DNA from: Roseofilum acuticapitatum BLCC-M154
Lineage (GTDB): Bacteria > Cyanobacteriota > Cyanobacteriia > Cyanobacteriales > Desertifilaceae
NCBI RefSeq assembly: GCF_030068475.1
Contig: NZ_JAQOSP010000042.1
Location: 1 to 64,000 of the forward strand
Reading direction: 5' to 3'
DNA: 64,000 nt
Positions 44,912 to 54,956 of the stretch are shown in pieces. The notes beneath the pieces were generated by a model. It saw only the letters and a list, made by a program, of their open reading frames with translations. It was not told where the DNA came from and did not search any database. The position numbers and the translations under genes were made by a program. The stretch's first letter is position 1. Each line of letters starts with the position of its first letter.

Positions 44912-45607
44912 ATGCAGCAGCTTGCAGTTAGCACTGAACTCGACTATCAAAGCGAAACTTACAAAGATGCCTATAGCCGGATCAATGCGATCGTCATTGA
45001 AGGGGAACAGGAAGCCTATGACAATTACATTAACTTGGCTAGTCTGCTGCCCGACGACAAAGAACAATTAACCAAACTGGCGAAAATGGAAAATCGCCAC
45101 ATGAAAGGGTTCCAAGCTTGCGGCAACAATTTGAACGTCACTCCAGATATGGAGTTTGCCAAAAAATACTTTAATCAACTGCACCAAAACTTCCAGGATG
45201 CCCTAGCAGAAGGGAAGGTGGTTACCTGTCTGTTGATTCAATCTTTGATTATTGAGTGTTTCGCGATCGCTGCCTACAATATCTATATTCCCGTAGCCGA
45301 CCCCTTCGCTCGCAAAATCACCGAAGGAGTCGTGAAAGACGAGTATACCCATCTCAACTTTGGTGAAGAATGGCTCAAAGCCCACTTTGAAGACTCGAAA
45401 GCTGAACTGCAAGCAGCCAACAAGCAAAATCTGCCCATCGTCTGGAAAATGCTCAACCAAGTGGAAAAGGATGCCCAAATCCTGGCCATGGAAAAAGAAT
45501 CCCTGATTGAAGACTTCATGATTGCCTACGGTGAAGCCCTAGCCAACATCGGTTTTAGCACGGGAGAAATCATGCGGATGTCTGCCTATGGTCTACGGCC
45601 CTTCTAA
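44912..45607 (+). CDS. ado: aldehyde-deformylating oxygenase (alkane synthase)
   Basis: A ferritin-like di-iron enzyme that converts fatty aldehydes to alkanes plus formate, the last step of cyanobacterial alkane synthesis. The 231-residue protein shows the iron ligands in [23 protein letters not shown] and [13 protein letters not shown], with normal length. It is followed by the acyl-ACP reductase gene, 158 bp downstream, the standard order. An AGGAG site precedes the ATG. Confidence 0.97.
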   Translation: MQQLAVSTELDYQSETYKDAYSRINAIVIEGEQEAYDNYINLASLLPDDKEQLTKLAKMENRHMKGFQACGNNLNVTPDMEFAKKYFNQLHQNFQDALAEGKVVTCLLIQSLIIECFAIAAYNIYIPVADPFARKITEGVVKDEYTHLNFGEEWLKAHFEDSKAELQAANKQNLPIVWKMLNQVEKDAQILAMEKESLIEDFMIAYGEALANIGFSTGEIMRMSAYGLRPF

Positions 45608-45765
45608 TCTCGGTTGAGAGGGTTTTCGATTGACCTATTGCTTTCCCCGATAGTCAGCAACCCACCGGTCAGACCTAGCCATCTGATCGGTATTTTTATT
45701 TCCATTGTCTATTTCGTCCCATTCTCCTTTACTCTAATAAGCAGACGGCTTAACTTAGTACATCC

Positions 45766-46794
45766 ATGTTTGGTCTGATCGGTCATCTTACGAGCTTAGA
45801 ACATGCCCAATCCGTTGCCAGGGATTTGGGCTATCCAGAATATGCAGATCAGGGGTTAGATTTCTGGTGTTCTGCCCCCCCGCAAATTGTGGACGATATC
45901 AAAGTCACCAGTGTTACCGGACAAGTTATTAAAGGTAAGTATATTGAATCCTGTTTTCTGCCAGAAATGCTGGCCAATCGGCGGATTAAAGCGGCAACGC
46001 GCAAAATCCTGAACGCCATGGCCCATGCTCAGAAAAATCATATTGATACTACGGCTTTGGGTGGATTTTCCTCGATTATTTTTGAAGAATTTAATCTCCA
46101 TGACAGTCCACGGGTTCGCAATGTGGACTTAGATTTTCAACGGTTTACCACGGGCAATACCCATACCGCCTATATTATTTGTCAACAGGTTGAGCAAGTC
46201 ACGGCTCAGTTGGGGATCGATCTCTGTCAAGCGACGATCGCCGTTTGTGGGGCAACAGGAGATATCGGCAGCGCCGTTTGTCGATGGCTCAATCAGAAAA
46301 CCGATGTGGCGGATTTGCTCTTGGTGGCTCGTAAACAAGACCGGTTGAATGCCCTGCAAGAGGAACTGGGACGGGGCAAAATTCTGGCCCTAGAAGAGGC
46401 TCTTCCCCTAGCGGATGTAGTGGTTTGGGTGGCGAGTATGCCCAAAGGGGTAGAGATCGATCCATCCACCTTGAAACATCCCTGTTTGATGATTGATGGG
46501 GGATATCCGAAAAATTTGGGTACTAAACTGCAAGATACGGGAATCCATGTCCTCAATGGCGGCATTGTCGAGCATTCCCTCGATATTGAATGGACAATCA
46601 TGGATATTGTGCAGATGGATGTGCCCGAACGCCAGTTATTTGCTTGCTTTGCCGAAGCCATGCTTCTAGAGTTTGAGCAGTGGTATGAGAGTTTTTCTTG
46701 GGGCCGCAATCAAATTACAGTGGAAAAAATGGAAAAAATTGGCATGGCTTCACGCAAACATGGATTTCGTCCCCTGTTATTACCCCAGGCTTGA
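45766..46794 (+). CDS. aar: long-chain acyl-ACP reductase
   Basis: An NADPH-dependent reductase that turns acyl-ACP into fatty aldehyde, the substrate of ADO. The 342-residue protein starts [13 protein letters not shown]. The catalytic cysteine region is ESCFLPEML, and the nucleotide-binding loop is [12 protein letters not shown] near residue 165. Together with ado and accA it forms a conserved cyanobacterial block linking acetyl-CoA carboxylation, acyl-ACP and hydrocarbons. Confidence 0.97.
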   Translation: MFGLIGHLTSLEHAQSVARDLGYPEYADQGLDFWCSAPPQIVDDIKVTSVTGQVIKGKYIESCFLPEMLANRRIKAATRKILNAMAHAQKNHIDTTALGGFSSIIFEEFNLHDSPRVRNVDLDFQRFTTGNTHTAYIICQQVEQVTAQLGIDLCQATIAVCGATGDIGSAVCRWLNQKTDVADLLLVARKQDRLNALQEELGRGKILALEEALPLADVVVWVASMPKGVEIDPSTLKHPCLMIDGGYPKNLGTKLQDTGIHVLNGGIVEHSLDIEWTIMDIVQMDVPERQLFACFAEAMLLEFEQWYESFSWGRNQITVEKMEKIGMASRKHGFRPLLLPQA

Positions 46795-46875
46795 GACCTA
46801 GGGTTGAGTAGAGATGGCCCGAATCCGATAAAATTGGAAGCGGGTTGAAAAAAATGTAATTCCCCTTTATTGACT

Positions 46876-47856
46876 GTGAGTACCTCTGAACGTAAACCCC
46901 TACTCCTGGATTTTGAAAAGCCCCTGTTTGAGCTAGAAAACCGAATTGAACAAATTCGGGAATTGGCAAAAGAAAATGGTGTGGATGTCTCAGATCAAAT
47001 TCAGCAGTTGGAAGGGCGTGCCATTCAACTGCGACAGGAGATTTTTACTAATTTGTCTCCCGGACAGCGACTGCAATTGGCTCGCCATCCTCGCCGTCCC
47101 TCGACCTTGGATTATATCCAGTCGATTAGTGAGGAGTGGATCGAGTTGCATGGCGATCGCTGTGGAGGCGACGATCCGGCCTTAGTGGGCGGGGTGGGTC
47201 GGATTCAGGGACGACCCGTCATGATGCTCGGCCATCAAAAGGGCCGGGATACTAAAGATAATGTGGCCCGTAATTTTGGCATGGCTTCACCGGGAGGATA
47301 TCGGAAGGCGATGCGCCTGATGAATCATGCGAATCGCTTTAAGATGCCCATTCTCACGTTTATTGATACTCCCGGTGCTTGGGCCGGACTGCAAGCCGAA
47401 GAGCTAGGACAAGGAGAGGCGATCGCCTATAATTTACGGGAAATGTTCCGCCTCGATGTCCCCATCATTTGTACAGTCATTGGGGAAGGGGGATCGGGGG
47501 GAGCCTTGGGGATTGGTGTGGGCGATCGCCTCCTGATGTTTGAACATGCGGTCTATACCGTCGCGACTCCAGAAGCCTGTGCGGCTATCCTCTGGAAAGA
47601 TGCTAAAAAATCCCCCCAAGCGGCAGAAGCCTTAAAAATTACTGCCGAAGACCTAGAAAAATTGGGGATTTTAGATGACCTATTACCCGAACCCCTCGGT
47701 GGCGCTCATGGCGACCCCCTAAAAGCCTCTCATATCCTCAAAACCTCGATCCTCCGTCACCTGTCTGAACTCGATACCCTATCCCCTAAACAGCGTCGAG
47801 ACCTCCGGTATCAGAAGTTTAGACAGATTGGAGTCTTTTTGGAAGCGAGTGCCTAG
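46876..47856 (+). CDS. accA: acetyl-CoA carboxylase carboxyltransferase subunit alpha
   Basis: AccA forms, with AccD, the carboxyltransferase that makes malonyl-CoA, the first step of fatty-acid synthesis. It has the N-terminal coiled coil ([16 protein letters not shown]), the Biotin/CoA-binding [31 protein letters not shown] and [17 protein letters not shown]. The chosen start is GTG at 46876 (MSTSERK, as in relatives); a TTG at 46870 is also in frame. No ribosome site is obvious. It lies 81 bp after aar. Confidence 0.95.
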   Translation: MSTSERKPLLLDFEKPLFELENRIEQIRELAKENGVDVSDQIQQLEGRAIQLRQEIFTNLSPGQRLQLARHPRRPSTLDYIQSISEEWIELHGDRCGGDDPALVGGVGRIQGRPVMMLGHQKGRDTKDNVARNFGMASPGGYRKAMRLMNHANRFKMPILTFIDTPGAWAGLQAEELGQGEAIAYNLREMFRLDVPIICTVIGEGGSGGALGIGVGDRLLMFEHAVYTVATPEACAAILWKDAKKSPQAAEALKITAEDLEKLGILDDLLPEPLGGAHGDPLKASHILKTSILRHLSELDTLSPKQRRDLRYQKFRQIGVFLEASA

Positions 47857-47937
47857 GCTCTCGGTTTGTGTTAACTGGGGCGATCGGAGTTATAATGAAT
47901 TCCAGTAACAATTGTTTACATTTTCCTCATTACCGAT

Positions 47938-48264
47938 TTGAGTTTTAGCGATCGCAAACATTTAGATGACAACAGCTTGGCCTCCCTAGCATGGGCTGTC
48001 CTAGCTCACTTCGGTTGTATTCCAATTGATCCAAAACCTAGCCCCAGTATCTGGCGACAAAGTATCTCTAGTCATGTGAATCCTAGATCCTTTAGATCCT
48101 ATAGATCCGATCGCTCCAAAACGATCTCAACCCCCATTGCTTCCTCCCTCAGCAGCGATCGAGGCATGGAACAATACCCAAGGCCAGCAGCTTGGCTTAA
48201 GTCCCTCTGGCTCCCTCTTAAAGCAGACAAAGTTATGTCTGTCTTGCTCACCCACCTGAAATGA
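47938..48264 (+). CDS. doubtful small ORF between accA and folE
   Basis: The 427-bp gap between accA and folE holds one open frame from a TTG (108 residues). The beginning looks protein-like ([20 protein letters not shown]), but the middle is Ser/Arg-rich and overlies short TAGATCC repeats (48087-48110). A TATAAT hexamer lies at 47891-47896. It may be a poorly conserved gene, a remnant, or just folE leader sequence. Not recognised. Confidence 0.3.
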   Translation: MSFSDRKHLDDNSLASLAWAVLAHFGCIPIDPKPSPSIWRQSISSHVNPRSFRSYRSDRSKTISTPIASSLSSDRGMEQYPRPAAWLKSLWLPLKADKVMSVLLTHLK

Positions 48265-48283
48265 AAAGAGAGTTTTTCATCTT

Positions 48284-48985
48284 ATGACTATTGCTTCCTC
48301 TAATGGTTCTCCCTCCTTGAGTTATTCTAAGGAACATCAACCGCTATCGAGTCGGCCCGATCGTGCCACGACCCATGGTATGGAATCGACCATTTCCCAT
48401 CCTCCCTCTGAAGTCAGCAATGAAGCCTTAATGGATTCTGTGCGAACCATGTTAACCGAACTCGGCGAAGATCCAGAGCGGGAAGGGTTGCTCAAAACCC
48501 CCAAACGAGTCGCAGAAGCGATGCGCTTCCTCACCAATGGCTACCATCAGTCCTTGGAAGAACTGGTTAATGGAGCCGTTTTTGATGAAGGCCATGATGA
48601 AATGGTACTGGTGCGCGATATTAACCTGTTTAGCTTGTGCGAACACCATATGTTGCCATTTATGGGTAAAGCCCATGTGGCCTATATTCCCAATCAAAAA
48701 GTGGTGGGTTTAAGTAAATTAGCACGGATCGTGGAAATGTATTCCCGTCGCTTGCAAGTTCAAGAGCGCCTCACTCGCCAAGTGGCTGAAGCGATTCAAG
48801 AAATTCTTGACCCTCAAGGGGTGGCAGTGGTTGTTGAAGCTAATCATATGTGTATGGTGATGCGCGGCGTGCAAAAACCCGGCTCTTGGACGGTGACTAG
48901 CTCCATGGTGGGTGTGTTTAAGGAAGACCAAAAAGTGCGTGAGGAATTTTTAAACCTCATCCGTCATCAACCCAGTTTCTTCTAA
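48284..48985 (+). CDS. folE: GTP cyclohydrolase I
   Basis: FolE opens the GTP ring to give dihydroneopterin triphosphate, the first step of folate and pterin synthesis. The 233-residue protein has a non-conserved Ser/Pro-rich N-terminal extension of about 45 residues. The core follows, with zinc ligands in LCEHHMLPF and [13 protein letters not shown], and with [20 protein letters not shown]. The start at 48284 is the first ATG; a later start near the core is possible. Confidence 0.95.
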   Translation: MTIASSNGSPSLSYSKEHQPLSSRPDRATTHGMESTISHPPSEVSNEALMDSVRTMLTELGEDPEREGLLKTPKRVAEAMRFLTNGYHQSLEELVNGAVFDEGHDEMVLVRDINLFSLCEHHMLPFMGKAHVAYIPNQKVVGLSKLARIVEMYSRRLQVQERLTRQVAEAIQEILDPQGVAVVVEANHMCMVMRGVQKPGSWTVTSSMVGVFKEDQKVREEFLNLIRHQPSFF

Positions 48986-49011
48986 GAGAAACATCTAAGG
49001 CAGGATGGCAG

Positions 49012-49554
49012 TTATCGGGCAGGATAAAACCGTTGATCTCGACCCAAATGCCATCCTTGCAGTTGACCGGCTCGCCACTGTTGGAAAAGCTCTGCTGTAG
49101 AGAGACCTAATTTTTCGGCTAAAAGGTTTGGCAAAATTCCTTGGGGTCGAGGTGGGGCTGGGAGTTCAATTTCCCGTTGACTCTTTTGTACTTGGGCAAG
49201 TTCTAGCTCTAACTTCTGGGCATACTCTTGAGATTGGGTTAGAGCTTGCCTGAGCATTTCGATTTGGGTTTGCTGTTGAATTAGGATTTGGCGCACCTGA
49301 GCGAGTTCTGTTTGTAGCTCCTGTTGGTGGGTCTCTAAGCTGTCTAGGCTCTGTTTATAGTGGATCAGTTCTTGTTGCAGTAGGGTTTTCTGGCGATCTC
49401 TAATTTCTAAGGATTGATGTAAATAATCATTTTCCTGCTTCAAGAGATCCTCTTGGTTTCTACCTTGAGGATCTTGATAGATCTCAAGCAACTGATTAAG
49501 CTTATCATCAATTTGGCTTATTCTCTCTTCTAGGCTCAACTGATCGCTCATCAC
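49012..49554 (-). CDS. coiled-coil protein with C-terminal DNA-binding-like motif
   Basis: A 180-residue protein. Most of it (about 8-135) is a Gln/Glu/Leu-rich coiled coil. The last 40 residues (PNLLAEKLGLSTAELFQQWRAGQLQGWHLGRDQRFYPAR) look like a small helical module followed by a recognition-like tail. Its ATG overlaps the stop of the upstream gene by four bases, so translation is coupled to the glycosyltransferase-like gene. Function is unknown. Confidence 0.65.
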   Translation of the reverse strand: MMSDQLSLEERISQIDDKLNQLLEIYQDPQGRNQEDLLKQENDYLHQSLEIRDRQKTLLQQELIHYKQSLDSLETHQQELQTELAQVRQILIQQQTQIEMLRQALTQSQEYAQKLELELAQVQKSQREIELPAPPRPQGILPNLLAEKLGLSTAELFQQWRAGQLQGWHLGRDQRFYPAR

Positions 49555-50426
49555 TGATTACTCTGATTCGGAATTTTCACTTCTTTACCAATAAGGCTTA
49601 AAAAACTCGTGCCAAAATGCTTAATTTCTAGAAAACTGGCATTTTGCGGCGCAGGTTTATAAATGCGAAAGGTTTTTATAATCCCTAGGGTAGCTGCACT
49701 TTCTAGGGGGCCGATAAAACGGGTATCCCGGTCAAGGAAATGGGGCTGATTTACCCAATAATCCATTTGCGCTCCGTTGAGAAAATAACAACCGGAGTGG
49801 GGATTGAGGGGACGCTTTAAAATAACAGGACATTCCATCACTTTTCCGGTCAATTGGGGATGTTCTTCTAGGTTTTGAAAGGGTTGAGTCACATGGGGTT
49901 TCAGATCGCCATCGATGTAAGCTTTGCGGAATGTGCCACCAATAGCGCTCTCATAGCGGTTGGGTTGCAGAAGGTTGCGATCGCCCGTGATCCGATTAAA
50001 CCAGACCAGTTTAACAAAAAACCAAGGGTCAGATAAAATCAAGTCATCTTCTAGGAAGCAGTAGTAATCATAACAGCCCAAATTATCTTTTAATACCCCT
50101 TGACATTCAAAACCCAGAAACATCGGTTCACATTGGGTTGCCAGATGGTAGTAAGAGTCTTGGGGAATGGGCAATTCCTTGAGCAGGTGGTGTTCCCCAC
50201 TGGTACAAATCACGATATCAATATGATTGATATATTGTTGATTGCTCGGTACAACCACCCGTTGACCAATGTCAATCATGCATTGAAATTGACTATAGAG
50301 CTGATAAATCGCCCCCAGACTTGAAGTCAGAGCTTCTATCCGGGGTTGGGGATTAGGACGTTGGGAAGCATGTTGTCGAGACCCTTGGGGGTTATAAAAG
50401 TGGGGGATAGTAAAGAGAAGACGCAT
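49551..50426 (-). CDS. glycosyltransferase-like protein
   Basis: A 291-residue protein without signal peptide. It starts MRLLFTIPHFYNP. The central DYYCFLEDDLILSDP contains an EDD/DxD-type acidic motif typical of GT-A sugar-nucleotide binding, and the surroundings (FFVKLVWFNR, HPHSGCYFLNGAQ-like PHSGCYFLNGAQ) fit a GT-A fold. Relatives in cyanobacteria are often labelled only as hypothetical or calcium-binding. A glycosyltransferase role is the best reading but is not certain. It overlaps the downstream coiled-coil gene. Confidence 0.6.
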   Translation of the reverse strand: MRLLFTIPHFYNPQGSRQHASQRPNPQPRIEALTSSLGAIYQLYSQFQCMIDIGQRVVVPSNQQYINHIDIVICTSGEHHLLKELPIPQDSYYHLATQCEPMFLGFECQGVLKDNLGCYDYYCFLEDDLILSDPWFFVKLVWFNRITGDRNLLQPNRYESAIGGTFRKAYIDGDLKPHVTQPFQNLEEHPQLTGKVMECPVILKRPLNPHSGCYFLNGAQMDYWVNQPHFLDRDTRFIGPLESAATLGIIKTFRIYKPAPQNASFLEIKHFGTSFLSLIGKEVKIPNQSNQ

Positions 50427-50589
50427 ACATTAGTCATTGACAGCAATACCATTATTTTGTCATTGCTAGGGAAGGCAAACAATAGGTTCATGTACTGAGT
50501 ATAACATTTGATGCATGAAATCAGTATAGTTGATTACTATTTTGCCTTATAATTAAAATTATGACCCATTTAATTATCTTAGTCTTTTT

Positions 50590-51657
50590 ATGAAACACAA
50601 TTTATTAGCTCCCTGGATAATTCTCTTATCTTTTAGTGTCAGTTTAGTCAGTTGTCAATCCAATACACAACCTTCATCTGTTTCGGAAAATCCTTCTCGT
50701 TCTAGTGAAATTGATACTCAAATGGAAACCCAGGCTAATATCGATCTAGAAACAGAAAGGATTGCTACTAAACCCTGGAGAATTACTTTTGTAACGAAAG
50801 CTCCTAATTACGAAGAATTATCAGAGTATGATTATTGGTCAGTGACTTGGCGCGGTATGGAGCAAGCGGCAAAGGATTTTGGGGTTAATGTAGAGTTGGC
50901 TTATATTACCGATCCTTGTGAAAATGAATTAGACTGTATTGAAGCCCAAATCAGACTGGTTTCTGAGTATTTGAGTCGTCAAAATACGGATGCGATGATT
51001 ATTGCTCCCATGGATGCTAATCGTCTGGTTCCCGTGACAGAAACCCTGATTGAAAAAGGGGTTCCGGTTATTGCTCTAGATAGTGCAATTAATACCAATA
51101 AGGTGTTGTCTTTGGTCAGCTTTAATAACTTCCAAGCGGGAAAAGTGATGGGGGAGTGGCTGGTGAAAAAATTAGATGATAATAGTAATGTTTTAATTTT
51201 AGAAGGCGTGACCAGTCAACGCAGTGCGATCGATCGCCGCAATGGGTTCCTTGCTGGCTTAGAGCAAGGCAATATCAATGTTCTCGCTAGTCAATCCGCC
51301 CTTTGGGATAAAGATATGGCAGAAAAAATTACAACTGAATGGCTAAAAGAATTTTCGGATATTGATGCGATTATGTGTGCCAATGATACCATGGCTTTAG
51401 GGGCACTCAGTGCCCTTCAAAAAGCCGGACGTAGTGATATTTTAATTACCGGTTATGATGCCATTCAGGATGTGATTGAGGCGATCGCCAAAGGAGACAT
51501 CGCCGCCACCATCGATCAATCCCCAGATATCCAAGCTCGTATCGCTCTACAAATGATGATCCGTCATCTAGAAACCAAAGAATCCCTTCCCCCTATCATC
51601 TATATGCCCGAAATCAAAGTCGTTTCTGAAGAGAATGTACAAACCTCTCTCCAGTAA
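50590..51657 (+). CDS. periplasmic sugar-binding lipoprotein of a sensor pair
   Basis: A 355-residue substrate-binding protein of the ribose/galactose type. It has a lipoprotein signal (hydrophobic stretch, then LVSC with Cys22), a Ser-rich linker and two Rossmann-like lobes (IRLVSEYLSRQNTDAMIIAP, GVPVIALDSAINTNKVLS, FSDIDAIMCANDTMALGAL). No permease or ATPase gene follows. Instead, 17 bp downstream, comes a Cache-HAMP-SpoIIE phosphatase, so it probably feeds ligand information to that sensor. A TATAAT hexamer lies at 50548-50553, without a clear -35. Confidence 0.88.
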   Translation: MKHNLLAPWIILLSFSVSLVSCQSNTQPSSVSENPSRSSEIDTQMETQANIDLETERIATKPWRITFVTKAPNYEELSEYDYWSVTWRGMEQAAKDFGVNVELAYITDPCENELDCIEAQIRLVSEYLSRQNTDAMIIAPMDANRLVPVTETLIEKGVPVIALDSAINTNKVLSLVSFNNFQAGKVMGEWLVKKLDDNSNVLILEGVTSQRSAIDRRNGFLAGLEQGNINVLASQSALWDKDMAEKITTEWLKEFSDIDAIMCANDTMALGALSALQKAGRSDILITGYDAIQDVIEAIAKGDIAATIDQSPDIQARIALQMMIRHLETKESLPPIIYMPEIKVVSEENVQTSLQ

Positions 51658-51674
51658 TAAAATGATCGTCAATT

Positions 51675-53567
51675 ATGAAATCTCGTCAACATCAATCCTT
51701 GATCAAACAGCTCATTCAAAAAGTATTACTGATGACCCTAATCGGTATATTCGGTCTGGGTAGCACCATTATTTTATTGGTTCTTAATCGCCTTGATTCA
51801 GTAAACAAACAAATGCTCGAATCTAATGTGACCGCAGTGAGTGCTTTTGATGAGTATTTTATTCGTCTAAAAGCCAGTATGCTGGCTGCCTCAAATTTAT
51901 TACAATCTACCAATGACGTTCAATATGCTATTTTTCAAATCGCATCCCTAAATCCTTCTATTGTTGATATTTTAGTGGTCAATCCAGAAGGAAAGATTGA
52001 CCATCAATATCATGCTTTTGGCCGCCCCAATGTCAGCCAATACGAGCATCCAGAATTACTCAAAACAGAGTTTAAGTTTGGAGACATATCTTTCAGTCAG
52101 ATTTCTTATGAACAAGAGATATCGACCTTAGATATGCTCACACCCTTATTCGATGAATTGGGAATTCAGACCGGTATATTAATGGTCAGAGTTGATTTAA
52201 CAGAACTTTGGAATACCACTTTAGATATTAAAGTAGGTAGATCCGGCTATGCCTACATTGTCGATAGTGAAGGTTATCTAATCAGTTATCGCAACCGTAG
52301 TTATTTAGTCAATCGTAATCTCACCTTAAAAGATTTATTAGGCAGAAGCCCTGAAAGTATTGCCAGTACAGAACTGGACTTCTATCGAGGCATAGAAAAC
52401 AAATGGGTTTTTGCATCGGGTAAACCCCTCAATTCTGTCCCTTGGTTTGCCATTGTTGAACAACCCATACAAGAAGCCTTATATCCCCTCTTAATTCCGG
52501 GAATTTTAGTAGGTTTAATCTTGGTTTTTATTGTTTTTCTGCTCTACGATATCCTTCATTTTTTCCGACAGCGTATTGTTTTACCCCTACAGAAACTTAG
52601 CTTTGCTGTTGAAAATGCTGAACTGGGCAAAGCGATCCCTAATATTTCTTTATCAACCGATGATGAATTGGCACAACTGGCTACTGTTTTAGTCAATACA
52701 TCCCTAGATAATGCTACTCTTTATCATACCCTAGAAGAGAAAGTCAAACAACGGACAGTACAACTAGAGTTAGCCAATCAAGAAATAGGAATCTTAAATG
52801 AGAAACTCAAAGCTGAAAATGTTCGTTTAGTTTCTGAACTAGATGTGGCTAAAATGATTCAAAAAATGGTTCTCCCTAAACCGGCAGAGCTAAAAGAAAT
52901 TTCTTATTTAGATATCGCTGGATATATGGAACCGGCCGATGAAGTGGGAGGAGATTATTATGATGTACTTCAACAAGGCGATCGCCTGAAAATTAGTATT
53001 GGTGATGTGACCGGTCATGGCTTGGAAAGTGGTGTCTTAATGTTGATGACTCAGACGGTTGTCCGGACTCTACAAAAAGTGAATCAAACGAACCCCATTG
53101 AATTTTTAGATTTACTCAATCGGACTCTATATGATAATTTACAAAGAATGGATTGTGATAAAAATCTGACCTTATCTATTGTGGACTATCATGATGGGGT
53201 CATGACCCTCAGTGGACAACATGAAGAGTTAATTGTTGTCAGATCTCAGGGTGAAGTAGAAATTATTGACACCATTGATTTAGGATTTCCCATTGGCTTG
53301 GATGGAGAAATTAGACAGTTTATTCAGCAACAAGATATTCACTTAAAGAGCGGAGATGTGGTGGTTTTGTATACGGATGGTATCACAGAAGCGGCTAATA
53401 TCCATCACGCTCAATATGGTGTACAAAAGTTATGTAGTGTGGTAACTAAGTATCGACATCAGTCGGCGGAAGAAATTTGCGAACAGGTGATTAAAGATGT
53501 GCGGGAATTTATTGGGACGCAGAAGGTGTTTGATGATATTACCTTGGTGGTGATCAAGCAAAAATAG
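51675..53567 (+). CDS. Cache-HAMP-SpoIIE (PP2C) sensor phosphatase
   Basis: A 630-residue membrane receptor. TM1 (about 12-33), a periplasmic double-Cache sensor (about 45-265; GRSGYAYIVDSEGYLISYRN), TM2 (about 272-295), HAMP (296-350), coiled coil, and a SpoIIE/PP2C phosphatase (390-630; DEVGGDYYDV, GDVTGHGLESG, LYTDGITEAAN, FDDITLVV). The phosphatase and its preceding helix closely match the end of the 1760-residue kinase at 10134. It likely dephosphorylates an anti-sigma-factor antagonist in response to the periplasmic binding protein encoded just upstream. Confidence 0.92.
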   Translation: MKSRQHQSLIKQLIQKVLLMTLIGIFGLGSTIILLVLNRLDSVNKQMLESNVTAVSAFDEYFIRLKASMLAASNLLQSTNDVQYAIFQIASLNPSIVDILVVNPEGKIDHQYHAFGRPNVSQYEHPELLKTEFKFGDISFSQISYEQEISTLDMLTPLFDELGIQTGILMVRVDLTELWNTTLDIKVGRSGYAYIVDSEGYLISYRNRSYLVNRNLTLKDLLGRSPESIASTELDFYRGIENKWVFASGKPLNSVPWFAIVEQPIQEALYPLLIPGILVGLILVFIVFLLYDILHFFRQRIVLPLQKLSFAVENAELGKAIPNISLSTDDELAQLATVLVNTSLDNATLYHTLEEKVKQRTVQLELANQEIGILNEKLKAENVRLVSELDVAKMIQKMVLPKPAELKEISYLDIAGYMEPADEVGGDYYDVLQQGDRLKISIGDVTGHGLESGVLMLMTQTVVRTLQKVNQTNPIEFLDLLNRTLYDNLQRMDCDKNLTLSIVDYHDGVMTLSGQHEELIVVRSQGEVEIIDTIDLGFPIGLDGEIRQFIQQQDIHLKSGDVVVLYTDGITEAANIHHAQYGVQKLCSVVTKYRHQSAEEICEQVIKDVREFIGTQKVFDDITLVVIKQK

Positions 53568-53625
53568 TCGATCGCACGGTAAAGTAATCAGTAATAACTC
53601 ATAACGAATCAGTCAGAGGATAGCG

Positions 53626-54402
53626 ATGGTTGCTAAACGGATTTTACCCTGTCTAGATGTGAGGGCAGGGCGAGTGGTGAAGGGCGTTAATTTTGTGAAT
53701 CTTCAGGATGCGGGCGACCCGGTGGAGTTGGCTTCGGTCTATAATGACGCGGGGGCGGATGAGTTGGTGTTTCTGGATATTACGGCGACTCATGAAGACC
53801 GGGATATTATTCTGGATGTGGTTTACCGGACGGCCGAGCAGGTGTTTATTCCTCTGACAGTGGGTGGAGGGATTCAATCCTTAGAAATGATTAAAAATTT
53901 GTTAAGGGCCGGGGCGGATAAGGTGAGTATTAACTCGTCAGCCGTCCGAGACCCGGATTTGGTGAATCGGGCGAGCGATCGCTTTGGAAATCAGTGTATC
54001 GTTGTCGCCATTGATGCCAAACGTCGCAGCGATCCAGAGAATCCAGGATGGGATGTTTATGTGCGCGGGGGACGGGAGAATACTGGACTCGATGCTCTCT
54101 CCTGGGCCAAGGATGTGGCCGCTCGTGGAGCTGGGGAAATCTTGCTCACGAGCATGGATGCGGATGGTACTCAAGCCGGTTACGATCTGGAGCTAACCCG
54201 CACGATTGCTGAATCTGTGGAAATTCCGGTGATTGCTTCCGGTGGTGCGGGAACCTGCGAACATATCCATGAAGCCTTAACTGAAGGCAAAGCAGAAGCT
54301 GCTCTTTTAGCGTCTTTATTGCACTATGGCCAATTGTCGGTGGCTGAAATTAAGGCGCATTTGGCCAGCCAAGGTTTGAAAATTCGACAACCGGTGACGT
54401 GA
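53626..54402 (+). CDS. hisF: imidazole glycerol phosphate synthase subunit HisF
   Basis: The cyclase subunit of the HisHF complex, in histidine synthesis. It is a 258-residue TIM barrel with catalytic Asp in [15 protein letters not shown] (near 11) and in [13 protein letters not shown] (near 130), and phosphate-binding loops VGGGI and SGGAGT. Length is normal. It has no histidine-gene neighbours, as usual in cyanobacteria. A GAGGA-like ribosome site precedes the ATG. Confidence 0.97.
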   Translation: MVAKRILPCLDVRAGRVVKGVNFVNLQDAGDPVELASVYNDAGADELVFLDITATHEDRDIILDVVYRTAEQVFIPLTVGGGIQSLEMIKNLLRAGADKVSINSSAVRDPDLVNRASDRFGNQCIVVAIDAKRRSDPENPGWDVYVRGGRENTGLDALSWAKDVAARGAGEILLTSMDADGTQAGYDLELTRTIAESVEIPVIASGGAGTCEHIHEALTEGKAEAALLASLLHYGQLSVAEIKAHLASQGLKIRQPVT

Positions 54403-54480
54403 CATCCATCACATTATGTTCCTCAAGGACAGATTTCTAGGAGAATTTAAGAATTGAACCGCGACAGTCCTGCAATAACT

Positions 54481-54489
54481 TGTTACAAT
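54481..54489 (+). promoter_or_regulatory. extended -10 promoter
   Basis: TG-T-TACAAT forms an extended -10 element with no clear -35. Transcription would start near 54496, which places the start codon of the next gene at the ATG at 54520 rather than at an in-frame TTG at 54454. Confidence 0.45.
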
Positions 54490-54519
54490 ACAGGAATTGT
54501 TACATTTCTTAAACGAGCA

Positions 54520-54843
54520 ATGATCATTATTCTCATAATTGTCATTGCCTTAGTAGCCTGGTCTTTACATCTGATGGAATCGGCGATTCATACGCGGGAA
54601 TTCTCTCTGATGTTAGCTGGGGTTCTAGTGGCAGGGGCTGCGGTAGCCATGGTAGCGGTTTACTTTCTCATGGGCCATTACGTCGGCTATTTGAGTGAAA
54701 CAGCTCGGCTCGACGATCGGGCCATTGAAGAACCCCGTGAAGTCCTCAGTTGGCTGGTGGAGTTCGATGAAGCTCAACAAACCGGAATGGGGAGTAGGGC
54801 GATCGGTGGATACCCAAAACTAAGCGATCTCTCAACTCAGTGA
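54520..54843 (+). CDS. small two-helix membrane protein
   Basis: A 107-residue protein. TM1 lies at the very N-terminus (IIILIIVIALVAWSLHLM), TM2 at about 33-52 (MLAGVLVAGAAVAMVAVYFL), followed by a soluble tail with conserved-looking PREVLSWLVEFDEAQQTG. The family was not recognised; similar short two-helix proteins are common in cyanobacteria. The upstream extended -10 supports this start. It lies between hisF and a response-regulator gene on the same strand. Confidence 0.65.
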   Translation: MIIILIIVIALVAWSLHLMESAIHTREFSLMLAGVLVAGAAVAMVAVYFLMGHYVGYLSETARLDDRAIEEPREVLSWLVEFDEAQQTGMGSRAIGGYPKLSDLSTQ

Positions 54844-54956
54844 TCTCTACCTTCTGAACACCCATAGTTCAGTTGGAGAACCACCCAAAAGCCATTATGA
54901 TTAAAAATGACCGGTTGTTATGAGCTGGTCTCACATTGCCCACAAGTTCCCAAATT

